In this document: positions 1-7,455 of the stretch, piece by piece | Numbering within the stretch: the stretch's first letter is position 1 | Layout: every line of letters begins with the position of its first letter | Source: JBBKWQ01 sp037969115 | GTDB lineage: Bacteria; Actinomycetota; Acidimicrobiia; Acidimicrobiales; Ilumatobacteraceae | NCBI GenBank assembly: GCA_037969115.1 | Contig: JBBKWQ010000267.1 | Location: 1-41,392 of the forward strand | DNA: 41,392 nucleotides | Reading direction: 5' to 3' | The notes under the pieces: generated by a model | Databases searched by the model: none | Seen by the model: only the letters and a program-made list of their open reading frames with translations | What the model was told of the DNA's origin: nothing | Position numbers and translations under genes: made by a program

Positions 1-1
1 T

Positions 2-964
2 GCACTCGGCAGCGGAGTCGCTGTCGGCACCGTCGCGTTCGGTCGCTCGGTTTCGGCCGGCGACAGCGGCGGCGCACAGACCAACGGGAACGCCGTCGAA
101 CTCGGTGATTCGGCGAACACCAGCGACCTGCCGACCGGTATCAACTTCACGCCGGCCGCACCGGTCACGGCGGGGCCGAGTGCGTTCAGTGCCGGTGGAT
201 ACGTCCCAGCCGCCGACTCCCCGTTCCCCGCCGGTGTCGGCGGGTACGGCGACGACACGATTCCCCACGGCGTGCACGGGTCGACCACCGATGGCGCCGG
301 CTTCGGCGTCGTCGCGGCGAGTCTCGCCGACGCAGCTGCCGACGACACGGTTCCAGCCCCGACCGGGCTCGCCGTGGCATCGGCCAATGGTCCGCAGATC
401 GTCTTTGCTGCACTCGACGGCGCAATTGCCGGGCCGACACCGGGCAAACACGTGGCGGGCGAGCTGTATCGGGATGCCGACGGAACGCTCTGGTTCACGG
501 TGCCGGTCGACGGCGACCCCGATGCAGTGCGATTCGTGAACCTCGCCGGATCAGGTTCGGTGGGCGCGTTCCATCCGATCACTCCCGAACGCGCCTATGA
601 CTCGCGTCAACCCGGATACACGGTCAACGGCCAGCTGGCACCGAACACGAATCGCGTCGTGAGCGTGGCCGACGGGCATGACGCCGGCGGCACGGTCACC
701 ACAGCCGACGTCGTACCGGAGGGTGCGACGGCGGTGGCGTTGAACCTCACAGCCGCGTCGATGACCGGTCCCAACTTCTTGGCGATCACGCCGGGCGACG
801 TCACATCGACCGCGACCTCGATCCTGAACTGGAACGAAGGCGCCACGCAGATCGCAAACACGGTCACGGTGGCACTCGACGCCGATCGCCAGGTCAGAGT
901 CTTCTGCGGCGATCAGACCGGCAGCGCCGACTTCATCCTCGACATCTTCGGCTATTACATCTGA
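2..964 (+). CDS. Secreted surface protein with C-terminal 'GYY' domain (5' partial)
   Basis: The frame is open from the left edge to TGA 962-964, so the N-terminus lies outside the window. The first visible residues (ALGSGVAVGTVAFG) are hydrophobic and look like the end of a signal peptide or membrane anchor. They are followed by an Ala/Thr/Gly/Pro-rich linker. The C-terminal part (about 590-961) fits a domain common in Acidimicrobiia surface proteins: a 'YDSRQPGY' entry like LLDTR-type motifs, then AVALNLTA, FLAITPGD, SILNWNEGATQIANTV and the closing ILDIFGYY. Such domains are usually C-terminal on exported proteins of unknown function. Family placement is from pattern memory; the biochemical role is unknown. 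A strong hairpin follows about 55 nt after the stop. Confidence 0.75.
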   Translation, partial: ALGSGVAVGTVAFGRSVSAGDSGGAQTNGNAVELGDSANTSDLPTGINFTPAAPVTAGPSAFSAGGYVPAADSPFPAGVGGYGDDTIPHGVHGSTTDGAGFGVVAASLADAAADDTVPAPTGLAVASANGPQIVFAALDGAIAGPTPGKHVAGELYRDADGTLWFTVPVDGDPDAVRFVNLAGSGSVGAFHPITPERAYDSRQPGYTVNGQLAPNTNRVVSVADGHDAGGTVTTADVVPEGATAVALNLTAASMTGPNFLAITPGDVTSTATSILNWNEGATQIANTVTVALDADRQVRVFCGDQTGSADFILDIFGYYI

Positions 965-1017
965 CGCCCACCCGTCTGATACCGACCCGCTGATGTCGCT
1001 CTTCTGACGGCGACGCG

Positions 1018-1054
1018 CGTGCGATCGGGGTGGGTTGACCGTCCCGATCGCACG
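1018..1054 (+). terminator. GC-rich hairpin after the surface protein gene
   Basis: Bases 1018-1029 pair perfectly with 1043-1054 (12 bp, 13-nt loop). The hairpin lies 53 nt past the stop at 964 and before the GTG start at 1126. No T-run follows, so it would be a U-less, actinobacterial-style terminator or an mRNA 3'-end stabiliser. The rest of the 161-nt gap shows no clear promoter. Confidence 0.5.
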
Positions 1055-1125
1055 AACAGCGTGGAACCGTCGCACACGCTCGTTGCCCCGCCCATCAGTG
1101 CTCTGCCCTGCGATGATTCTGCGCA

Positions 1126-1728
1126 GTGATCGAACTGTTGACAGCTGTAGGCATCGCATTCGGTGTGGTGTTCGTCGCCGAACTCGGTGACAAGACACAA
1201 CTCCTCGCGCTGAACTTCGGTGCCCGCTACTCGCTGCGAACGGTCGCAGTCGGACTCATGCTCGGCTACGCAGCTGCCGGAGCCGTCGCCACGGTCGTCG
1301 GCGGATTCCTCGGTTCTGCGTTTCCCGACCGGCCGATTTCGATCGTCGGCGGCGTGCTGTTTCTCGCGTTTGCGTTGATGACGTGGCGTGACGGTGACGG
1401 CAACGATGACGGTGACGGTGACGGTGACGTTGCGACGACACCAGGCAGGCGCTCGTCACGCGGTTCATCGGTGATCGCATCGATCGCGTTGACGATCGCA
1501 GTCGCCGAAATGGGCGACAAGACGCAGCTGGCCACGGCAACGCTGGCCGCACGATCGGACGCGCTCGGCACGTGGATCGGAGCGACGACTGGTGAGGTTG
1601 CTGCTGGGATGATCGGCGCGTTCGCCGGCAGCCGATTGGGTTCGAGTGTGCCGGCGAGAACGCTTCGAATCGTGTCTGCGGCGACGTTTGCGCTGTTCGG
1701 CGTGCTGATGCTCGCCAGCGCCGTGTGA
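1126..1728 (+). CDS. GDT1/TMEM165 (UPF0016) family Mn2+/Ca2+ transporter
   Basis: A 200-residue membrane protein with the two family signatures: ELGDKTQL at residues 19-26 and EMGDKTQL at 128-135. They sit in the first helices of two inverted three-helix halves. The acidic and Lys/Thr/Gln residues of these motifs form the cation path in this family, whose bacterial members export Mn2+ or exchange Ca2+/Mn2+ for protons. The cytoplasmic linker between the halves (about residues 88-103) is an Asp/Gly run encoded by a GGTGAC hexamer repeat. The start is GTG 1126. No TAnnnT box fits upstream (only a weak GATTCT), so the start and promoter are less certain than the family. The gene stands alone, convergent with the Fe-S carrier gene. 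Confidence 0.9.
   Translation: MIELLTAVGIAFGVVFVAELGDKTQLLALNFGARYSLRTVAVGLMLGYAAAGAVATVVGGFLGSAFPDRPISIVGGVLFLAFALMTWRDGDGNDDGDGDGDVATTPGRRSSRGSSVIASIALTIAVAEMGDKTQLATATLAARSDALGTWIGATTGEVAAGMIGAFAGSRLGSSVPARTLRIVSAATFALFGVLMLASAV
1391..1428 (+). repeat. GGTGAC hexamer repeat coding an Asp/Gly linker
   Basis: Imperfect GGTGAC units, with three perfect tandem copies at 1411-1428, lie in frame inside the GDT1-family gene. They encode the acidic DGDGNDDGDGDGD loop between its two halves. Length change by slippage would stay in frame. The loop could bind divalent cations, but that is inference. Confidence 0.75.
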
Positions 1729-1770
1729 CGACGCGATCGACGAACCTCGTGAGGACCCGTCGGGCAACAG

Positions 1771-2418
1771 TCAGCTGTAGTACGGGTTCTCGCCGGTCGA
1801 GTGGTCGGTGAGGTCCTTGACGCGCTCGATCGCAGGGAGTGCTTCGGAGAGCATCGTCTGGACGCCGTCGAGCATCGTCATCTTGCTCATCGAGCAGCCG
1901 TGGCAGCCGCCGCCCATCGTCATGTAGGCCGTGCCTTCGCCATCGTGTCCCATGTATGTGACGAAACCACCGTGCGCGGCGAGCGCTGGGTTCACCTCGC
2001 CCGACACGAGCGCTTCGATCTCGGCCGACAGCTCGTCGTCGGCGGTGAGTCCCTCCACGCTGGGGGCGGCCGGGCGGTTCGGGTTGCGAATCACGAGGCC
2101 CTGCGAGTCGGTGAAGTCGAGCGTGGCACCCTGCAGCAGTGCCAGGTTGTCGCCCGGCACGATGACCTTGAGCCCGTCGTGCGTGCGCACCTCGTCGCTG
2201 AACGCGGCCTTGAGGAATTCATCGAAACTCAGGTCGTACCGAAAATCTTCGCCCGGTCCGGAAGCGACCGCGACACGAAGACCCAGCTGGGTGGCGTCGG
2301 ACTCCTCGTTGCGCAGTTCGAGCAGCTTGGCGTGGGCCGCAGGCGTGATCTCGACGATCGGCTCGCTCGCGGTCGAACCTTCAGCACCGCCGGACGCCAT
2401 TGCTTCAAGGGGACTCAT
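1771..2418 (-). CDS. nfuA: NfuA-like Fe-S cluster carrier
   Basis: This 215-residue protein has the two-domain plan of NfuA: an N-terminal degenerate A-type (IscA-like) domain without the usual cysteines (residues about 20-110), then a C-terminal NifU domain with the cluster-binding CxxC at Cys172-Cys175 in GGGCHGCSMSK. Such proteins form a homodimer that holds a [4Fe-4S] cluster between the CxxC pairs and passes it to apo-enzymes. A minus-strand -10 box TAGTCT (2432-2427) ends 8 nt before ATG 2418, so the message is probably leaderless or nearly so; this supports 2418 over the internal ATG seven codons in. The gene diverges from the MDMPI-type gene and shares the promoter core with it. The 3' end faces the GDT1-family gene. 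Confidence 0.88.
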   Translation of the reverse strand: MSPLEAMASGGAEGSTASEPIVEITPAAHAKLLELRNEESDATQLGLRVAVASGPGEDFRYDLSFDEFLKAAFSDEVRTHDGLKVIVPGDNLALLQGATLDFTDSQGLVIRNPNRPAAPSVEGLTADDELSAEIEALVSGEVNPALAAHGGFVTYMGHDGEGTAYMTMGGGCHGCSMSKMTMLDGVQTMLSEALPAIERVKDLTDHSTGENPYYS

Positions 2419-2426
2419 ACGAATTC

Positions 2427-2436
2427 AGACTACCGT
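2427..2436. promoter_or_regulatory. Divergent promoter with two -10 boxes sharing one TA
   Basis: AGACTACCGT reads as TACCGT (2431-2436) on the plus strand and TAGTCT (2432-2427) on the minus strand, overlapping at the central TA. Each box lies 7-8 nt before a start codon: GTG 2444 on plus and ATG 2418 on minus. No clear -35 was seen on either side. Confidence 0.6.
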
Positions 2437-2443
2437 CGTGTCG

Positions 2444-3220
2444 GTGAACACGGGCCTGACCGTCGACCGATACGTCGACCACTTCCTCGATGACAGCGAA
2501 AGGTTCGCTCGCGTGCTCGAGTCGAACGACACCGATCGACCCGTCGGAGCGTGTCCGGGTTGGGACGTCGATCGTCTCGCGCTCCACCTCGGCGTGATCC
2601 ATCGATGGGCGAGATCGTGCGTCGTCAACGCCGAGCAGCCGCCGTCGACCGAACAGTTCGAGCCCGATCTCTCCGACGGCGATGAGGGCGCCGGCGCTCG
2701 AGCGTTCGATTGGGCGACATGGATCCGTGAGGGCGCTGCCGACCTCGCCCGGGCCCTACGCGACATCGACCCCGTGGCCACGACGTGGCATCCATTCCCC
2801 GTCGAGCTGGTCGCCGCGGTCTGGCCTCGGCGTCAGGCGCACGAAACCGCAATCCACCGCTGGGACGCCGAGACCGCGATCGGTCAACGAAGCGGGCTCG
2901 ACCCTGATCTCGCGAGCGACGGCATCGACGAGTACCTCGAAGTCGTGGTCCCGCGCCTCGTGCGACGCGAGAACATCACGCTGCCGACACAGAGCCTGCA
3001 CATCCATTGCACCGACGTCGCCGGTGAATGGCTGGTCTGGACCGACGCTGATGGCTACCACCTCGTTCGAGAACACGCCAAGGGTGATGCAGCTCTGCGG
3101 GGACCCGCGGAAGCGATCTTGTTGCGGTTCTGGGGCCGCGCCTCCGATCGATCGAGCGAACTCAGCCCAGTCGGTGACGACGACGCCCTCAGTGCGTGGC
3201 TCGCCCTCGCCGGGATGTAG
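2444..3220 (+). CDS. Maleylpyruvate isomerase-family, mycothiol-type (MDMPI/DinB) protein
   Basis: A 258-residue protein of the MDMPI superfamily: an N-terminal DinB-like four-helix bundle and a C-terminal MDMPI-C domain. Visible family marks are CPGWDVDRLALHLG, with the first metal-ligand His, and HETAIHRWDAE, which carries the Glu and His ligands near the end of the bundle. Known relatives use mycothiol or act as metal-dependent thiol transferases; most are uncharacterised, so the substrate is unknown. Two in-frame GTG codons exist (2438, 2444). The second is preferred because TACCGT ends exactly 7 nt before it, as in other leaderless genes here. It diverges from the Fe-S carrier gene. A second member of the family lies at 17851-18489. 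Confidence 0.82.
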   Translation: MNTGLTVDRYVDHFLDDSERFARVLESNDTDRPVGACPGWDVDRLALHLGVIHRWARSCVVNAEQPPSTEQFEPDLSDGDEGAGARAFDWATWIREGAADLARALRDIDPVATTWHPFPVELVAAVWPRRQAHETAIHRWDAETAIGQRSGLDPDLASDGIDEYLEVVVPRLVRRENITLPTQSLHIHCTDVAGEWLVWTDADGYHLVREHAKGDAALRGPAEAILLRFWGRASDRSSELSPVGDDDALSAWLALAGM

Positions 3221-3276
3221 AAGAAGCGCTGCCGTGAAGTGGTTGGTCCGGCGACTCCATGTGCCAATCTTTGCTC

Positions 3277-4215
3277 GTGACAGACGGCAGCCGCAGAGCG
3301 ATCTTCGCCGCGTTCCTCGCGAACCTCGGCATCGCCATCTCCAAGTTCGTGGGTTTCATCGTCACCGGATCGGCCTCGCTCCTCGCCGAAGCCATTCACT
3401 CGGTCGCTGACACCGGCAACCAGGTTCTGCTCTTCGTCGGCGGCAACCGTGCCCAGAAGGAAGCGACCCCTGAGCACCCCTTCGGGTACGGCCGCGAGCG
3501 GTACTTCTGGTCGTTCGCGGTCGCGTTGGTGCTGTTCTCGATGGGCGGGCTGTTCGCCCTCTACGAGGGCATCCAGAAGGTTCGGCACCCACACGAGACG
3601 TCGAACCTCTGGGTGGCCGTGGGGATCCTCGTCTTCAGCATCATGCTGGAGACGTATTCACTCCGAACCGCCGTGAAAGAGGCGAGCCACGTCAAGAGCA
3701 AGGACGTCTCGTGGTGGACCTTCATCCGAAACGCGAAGTCGCCCGAGCTCCCGGTCGTGCTGCTCGAAGACGTCGGGGCCGAGGCCGGACTCGTCGTCGC
3801 ACTGTTCGGTGTCGTCATTGCCGAAGTCACCGACGATCCGCGGTGGGACGCGGTCGGCTCCATCGCCATCGGGGTGCTGCTGATCGTCATCGCGATCGTT
3901 CTGATGATCGAGATGAAGGCCCTTCTGATCGGGGAATCGGCCGGCGCAGCCGACAAGGCGGCAATCGTCGGCGCTCTCCGAAGTTCACCGTCGGTCGATC
4001 AGTTGATCCACCTGCGCACACAGCACATCGGGCCGGACGAGATCCTGGTGGCCGCGAAGCTCGAATACGACTCGGCGCTCTCGTTCGAGGAACTGAGCGC
4101 AGCGATCGACGTCACCGAATTACGCGTGCGTTCAGCGGTGCCGGCCGCGCGCCTGATCTACATCGAGCCCGACGTCGCTCGTGCTCGGGGCGAGACACCA
4201 TCCGCCTCCGACTGA
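3277..4215 (+). CDS. Cation diffusion facilitator (CDF) family transporter
   Basis: A 312-residue CDF protein with about six transmembrane segments and a C-terminal cytoplasmic domain. Helix 2 carries the metal-site motif His41-x3-Asp45 (EAIHSVADT). The matching helix 5 segment reads LLEDVGAEAG rather than the HxxxD of zinc exporters, as in the ZnT9-like branch, so the metal is not obvious. HPFGYGRERYFW is a typical loop after helix 2. Start: an ATG at 3259 is in frame, but CAATCT (3265-3270) sits 6 nt before GTG 3277 and family similarity begins right after it, so 3277 is chosen. The EamA transporter gene follows 10 nt downstream and is probably co-transcribed. Confidence 0.85.
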   Translation: MTDGSRRAIFAAFLANLGIAISKFVGFIVTGSASLLAEAIHSVADTGNQVLLFVGGNRAQKEATPEHPFGYGRERYFWSFAVALVLFSMGGLFALYEGIQKVRHPHETSNLWVAVGILVFSIMLETYSLRTAVKEASHVKSKDVSWWTFIRNAKSPELPVVLLEDVGAEAGLVVALFGVVIAEVTDDPRWDAVGSIAIGVLLIVIAIVLMIEMKALLIGESAGAADKAAIVGALRSSPSVDQLIHLRTQHIGPDEILVAAKLEYDSALSFEELSAAIDVTELRVRSAVPAARLIYIEPDVARARGETPSASD

Positions 4216-4225
4216 GTCGATCGGT

Positions 4226-5218
4226 GTGATTCACGAACCGCCCACGACGAGACCTCCGGGTGCCGACGTCCGCGCCCGGACGCTGGGCCTGTTCGCCGTA
4301 CTCGGAGCGATCGTGTGTTTCGCTCTCAGCTTCTCGATCCTCAAGTGGCCCCGCGTGCCCGGCGCCGTGATTGCCTGGTGGCGCCTGGTGGGATCGAGCA
4401 TCCTGTGGTGGTTCGTGCTGTCGTTCCGCCGACACAGAACCGGGATCGCGCTTCCCAGCGGGGACACGGTCAGGCACTGTCTCCTTCCCGGCCTCGCCTT
4501 CGGGATCAACATCTCGCTGCTCTTCGCCGGGGTCACGCGAACGGCCGTCGCGCACTCCGAGTTCATCGCCTCACTCAGCCCGCTCATCCTCATGCCTGCC
4601 GGATTCCTCTTCTTCCGCGAACACCCGAACTGGACGGCGCTGCGATGGGGAGTGCTGTCGTTGGCGGGCATCGCGATCGTGCTGTTCTTCGGACCCGAAC
4701 AGGGCGAGGCAACCCTCGGTGGCGACGTGCTCGTCGTGATCGCGGTCCTCGGGTTCACGGCATACCTGCTGCTCGCCAAGCGTGCGCGGGCTTATGGCGT
4801 CGGCACCTGGGACTTCATGGCCGTGGTGATGCCGATCGCTCTGGTGACGGCGACGCCGGTTGCCGTCATCACCGCCGGGGCCGACATGTGGCCGCTGAGC
4901 GCGAAAGCGTGGGTTGCCGCGCTCACCCTCTCGGTGTTGACCGGCATGGTCGCCCACGGCCTCATCACGTTCGCCCACCGGAGCGTACCGATCGCCACGA
5001 TCGCGACGGTGCAGGTGAGCCAACCGGCCCTGGCCGTGTTCTTCGCGTGGTTGTTCTTGGGCGAGACGATCACGGCAGCGCAGGTACCGGGCATGATCCT
5101 GGTGTTGATCGGTGTCGGACTCGTGTCGTGGTTCACACATCGCCGAACGGGAACGCACGCACTCACGGAAGGCCCAACGGCACGCCCAGCGGAAGGCCCA
5201 GCGGACGGCCTACCGTAA
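4226..5218 (+). CDS. EamA/DMT family transporter
   Basis: A 330-residue membrane protein with about ten hydrophobic helices in two EamA repeats. Typical marks are the helix 1 segment FAVLGAIVCFALSFSILKW, the proline-containing repeats VTRTAVAHSEFIASLSPL and VPIATIATVQVSQP, and the FLGETIT motif near the end of repeat two. DMT proteins export or import small metabolites; the substrate cannot be read from sequence. The hydrophilic tail (EGPTARPAEGPADGLP) is encoded by short imperfect AAGGCCCA repeats. The start is GTG 4226, the only plausible one between the CDF stop and the first helix. Its stop overlaps the promoter of the next gene, an amidohydrolase, which begins 4 nt later. Confidence 0.85.
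   Translation: MIHEPPTTRPPGADVRARTLGLFAVLGAIVCFALSFSILKWPRVPGAVIAWWRLVGSSILWWFVLSFRRHRTGIALPSGDTVRHCLLPGLAFGINISLLFAGVTRTAVAHSEFIASLSPLILMPAGFLFFREHPNWTALRWGVLSLAGIAIVLFFGPEQGEATLGGDVLVVIAVLGFTAYLLLAKRARAYGVGTWDFMAVVMPIALVTATPVAVITAGADMWPLSAKAWVAALTLSVLTGMVAHGLITFAHRSVPIATIATVQVSQPALAVFFAWLFLGETITAAQVPGMILVLIGVGLVSWFTHRRTGTHALTEGPTARPAEGPADGLP
5211..5216 (+). promoter_or_regulatory. -10 box TACCGT deciding the amidohydrolase start
   Basis: TACCGT is followed by 6 nt and GTG 5223, giving a leaderless transcript from inside the last codons of the EamA gene. The 6 nt read AAGGAG but touch the GTG directly, so they cannot act as a normal Shine-Dalgarno for it. Confidence 0.5.
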
Positions 5219-5222
5219 GGAG

Positions 5223-6608
5223 GTGCTCGAGCCGATCGACATCCTGATCCGCGGCGACACCGTCGTCACGATGGACCCGGATCGCAGCATCATCACCGAC
5301 GGCGCCGTCGCCGTGCGCGGTGGCCGCATCATCGCAGTCGACACCTGGGAGGCGACGCACGGCCGGTTCGAACCGGACGAGATCCTCGGCGGATCGAACC
5401 GCATCGTCATGCCCGGCCTGATCAACGCTCATCAGCACCTCACCGGCGACCGCCTGATCCGTTCGACGATTCCCGACGACCTGCCCCCGGGCGCTGCGAT
5501 CACCGAGTGGGCCATTCCCGTTCACGCCGCTCACACACCGGACGACGAGGAGTTGTCGGCCACGCTCGCGCTGGTCGAGGCAGTCACCAACGGCATCACT
5601 TTTACGGTCGAAGCCGGCACGGTGCTGACACCCGAGCGAGTGCTTGCCGCGTATGACGCTGTTGGTGTCGGGGGCACCCTCGGCACGTGGGGCTGGGACG
5701 TCGAAACGGCCAGCGCCGACCACGGCCGCCTGGGGGCCGGATCGGTGCGCGAGGTCATCGATCGGCAACGCCACGTGCGGGCCATCGTTGCCGATCATCC
5801 GACGGTCAGTGCGTGCGCCACGCTCGTCGGACATGACTTGATGAGCGACGAGTTGGTACAGGCTGCGAGCGCCTTCGCGGTCGAGCACGGGTCCGGCCTG
5901 ACGTTCCATCTCTCGCCATCGGTGGCCGACACCGACGCGTATCTCGCACGAGTCGGCCGGCGCCCGGTCGAGCACCTCGCCGACCTCGGCGTGCTCGGGC
6001 CACATCTGCTCATCGCCCATGCCGTGCATCTCGGCAACACCGAACTGGAGCTACTCCTCGATCACCACGTCGCGATCGCGTCGTGCCCGTGGGCCTATCT
6101 CAGGCTGGGCCAGGGCATGACGACGCACGGACGCCACGCCGAGTTCGTCGAGCGCGGAGGTCGATTGGGAGTCGGATGTGACAGCGAGAACGCGGGCGAC
6201 GCGATCGACGTGCTGCTGGCCGCTCGGCTGTTCGCCGGCATCGCAAAAGACGCGGCGGAGGACCCGACTCTGACCCCCGCACACATCGCGCTCGAGCTGG
6301 CGACCATCAGCGGAGCCGCGGCGATCGGAATGGAGGGGGAGATCGGGTCGCTCGAGGTCGACAAGCGCGCCGATGTGGTGGTGATCGACACGACGCGTCC
6401 AGAGTGGATCCCGACCCCGAGCGATCCCATTCTTCCGCTGATCTGGGCCAGCGACGGCCGTGCCGTCAGCGACGTCGTGGCAGGTGGTCGAGTCGTGGTG
6501 CGCGACGGGTCGTGTGTCACGGTCGACCTGACCGAACTGGCGTCGCGATCACGAGGAGCCCACCAGCGTCTGGTATCCAGTCAGGGTGCGCATACTCCTC
6601 ACCAATGA
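5223..6608 (+). CDS. Amidohydrolase (TRZ/ATZ, cytosine/adenosine deaminase-like)
   Basis: A 461-residue metal-dependent hydrolase of the amidohydrolase superfamily, close in layout to AtzA/TrzA and S-adenosylhomocysteine/methylthioadenosine deaminases. Seen: the strand-1 His-x-His ligand pair H70/H72 (GLINAHQHL), a third His in TFHLSPS, a fourth in LLIAHAVHL, and the metal Asp in GVGCDSENAG. The flanking beta-sandwich is split between the ends (IRGDTVVTMDPDR at the N-terminus, KRADVVVIDTTRP near the C-terminus). The third motif is HLSP, without the HxxE glutamate of many deaminases, so a ring-dechlorinase, guanine-type or other specificity cannot be excluded. The gene lies between an EamA transporter and SurE and overlaps surE by 23 nt. 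A role in nucleoside or purine salvage is inferred from context only. Confidence 0.82.
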   Translation: MLEPIDILIRGDTVVTMDPDRSIITDGAVAVRGGRIIAVDTWEATHGRFEPDEILGGSNRIVMPGLINAHQHLTGDRLIRSTIPDDLPPGAAITEWAIPVHAAHTPDDEELSATLALVEAVTNGITFTVEAGTVLTPERVLAAYDAVGVGGTLGTWGWDVETASADHGRLGAGSVREVIDRQRHVRAIVADHPTVSACATLVGHDLMSDELVQAASAFAVEHGSGLTFHLSPSVADTDAYLARVGRRPVEHLADLGVLGPHLLIAHAVHLGNTELELLLDHHVAIASCPWAYLRLGQGMTTHGRHAEFVERGGRLGVGCDSENAGDAIDVLLAARLFAGIAKDAAEDPTLTPAHIALELATISGAAAIGMEGEIGSLEVDKRADVVVIDTTRPEWIPTPSDPILPLIWASDGRAVSDVVAGGRVVVRDGSCVTVDLTELASRSRGAHQRLVSSQGAHTPHQ

Positions 6609-7455
6609 CGACGGCGTCGACTCGATCGGACTGCACGTGCTCGCCCGCGCGATGCGTCGACATGGCGACGTCGTGATCGCAGCTCCTGACGCGGAGTATT
6701 CCGGATCGGGGGCATCACTCGGCGCACTTCATCTCATCAAACCCGAGGTGCACCGCCGCGAGGTCGAGGGCATCGCCGAAGCCTGGGCGGTCACGGGACC
6801 ACCGGCCCTCTGTGTGATGTTCGCTCGACTCGGAGCATTCGGTTCACCCTTCGATCTGGTCGTGTCGGGCATCAACCCTGGCGCCAACGTCGGCCGTTCC
6901 GTCTACCACTCCGGCACGGTCGGCGCCTGCCTCACCGGCCGCAACGGTGGCATCAGCGGCGTTGCCGTGAGCCAGAACGTCGTCGGGTTCGGCGTCGAAG
7001 GGCAGGGTTCGGAGGACTCGCTGCTCGACCAGCGTTGGGAGAGTGCTGCCGCTGTTGCCGACGTCGTGGTCGGCGGCCTGATCGCCGACCACCCCGCAGA
7101 GCCGGTCGTGGTCAACATCAACGTCCCCAACACATCGGTCGAGGACTTCGCGGGCTGGCGCTCCACCCAGGTGGGGACACGCCCGCCTCGTTCGATGGTC
7201 GAGGCCGTCCTCACCCCGGTGAAGGGCAAGGTCGACTGTTTCCATGTCGAGATGGGGTGGGGCGACGAACTCGAGCTCCCCGCAGGCACCGACAGCGGCG
7301 CAGTTGCGCGCGGTGTGGTTTCGATCAGTTATCTGTCGCGGATCGAGGCGACTCACCGAGCCGATCTGCCGCGCATCGATTCGGCGCTCGATCAGATGCT
7401 CGTCGAGGCGGGCTCGGGGCGCCCTGATCAGTCCGTCGGGCGCACCGACAACTGA
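6586..7455 (+). CDS. surE: 5'/3'-nucleotidase SurE
   Basis: A 289-residue SurE phosphatase. The N-terminus MRILLTNDDGVDSIG holds the metal-binding Asp8-Asp9. YSGSGAS and VVSGINPGANVG supply the further Ser and Asn ligands that complete the divalent-metal site. SurE removes phosphate from nucleoside 5'- and 3'-monophosphates. The start is GTG 6586, which gives the standard N-terminus; it overlaps the amidohydrolase gene by 23 nt, so translation is probably coupled. The 3' end runs 28 nt into the convergent propeller-like gene. The protein is a little longer than the common 250-residue form, with an extended C-terminal tail rich in Arg/Gly/Asp. Confidence 0.93.
   Translation: MRILLTNDDGVDSIGLHVLARAMRRHGDVVIAAPDAEYSGSGASLGALHLIKPEVHRREVEGIAEAWAVTGPPALCVMFARLGAFGSPFDLVVSGINPGANVGRSVYHSGTVGACLTGRNGGISGVAVSQNVVGFGVEGQGSEDSLLDQRWESAAAVADVVVGGLIADHPAEPVVVNINVPNTSVEDFAGWRSTQVGTRPPRSMVEAVLTPVKGKVDCFHVEMGWGDELELPAGTDSGAVARGVVSISYLSRIEATHRADLPRIDSALDQMLVEAGSGRPDQSVGRTDN

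Noticed and set aside
5217..5222. AAGGAG as Shine-Dalgarno of the amidohydrolase
   Set aside because: It abuts GTG 5223 with no spacing, so it cannot serve that codon; the TACCGT box 6 nt upstream explains the start better.
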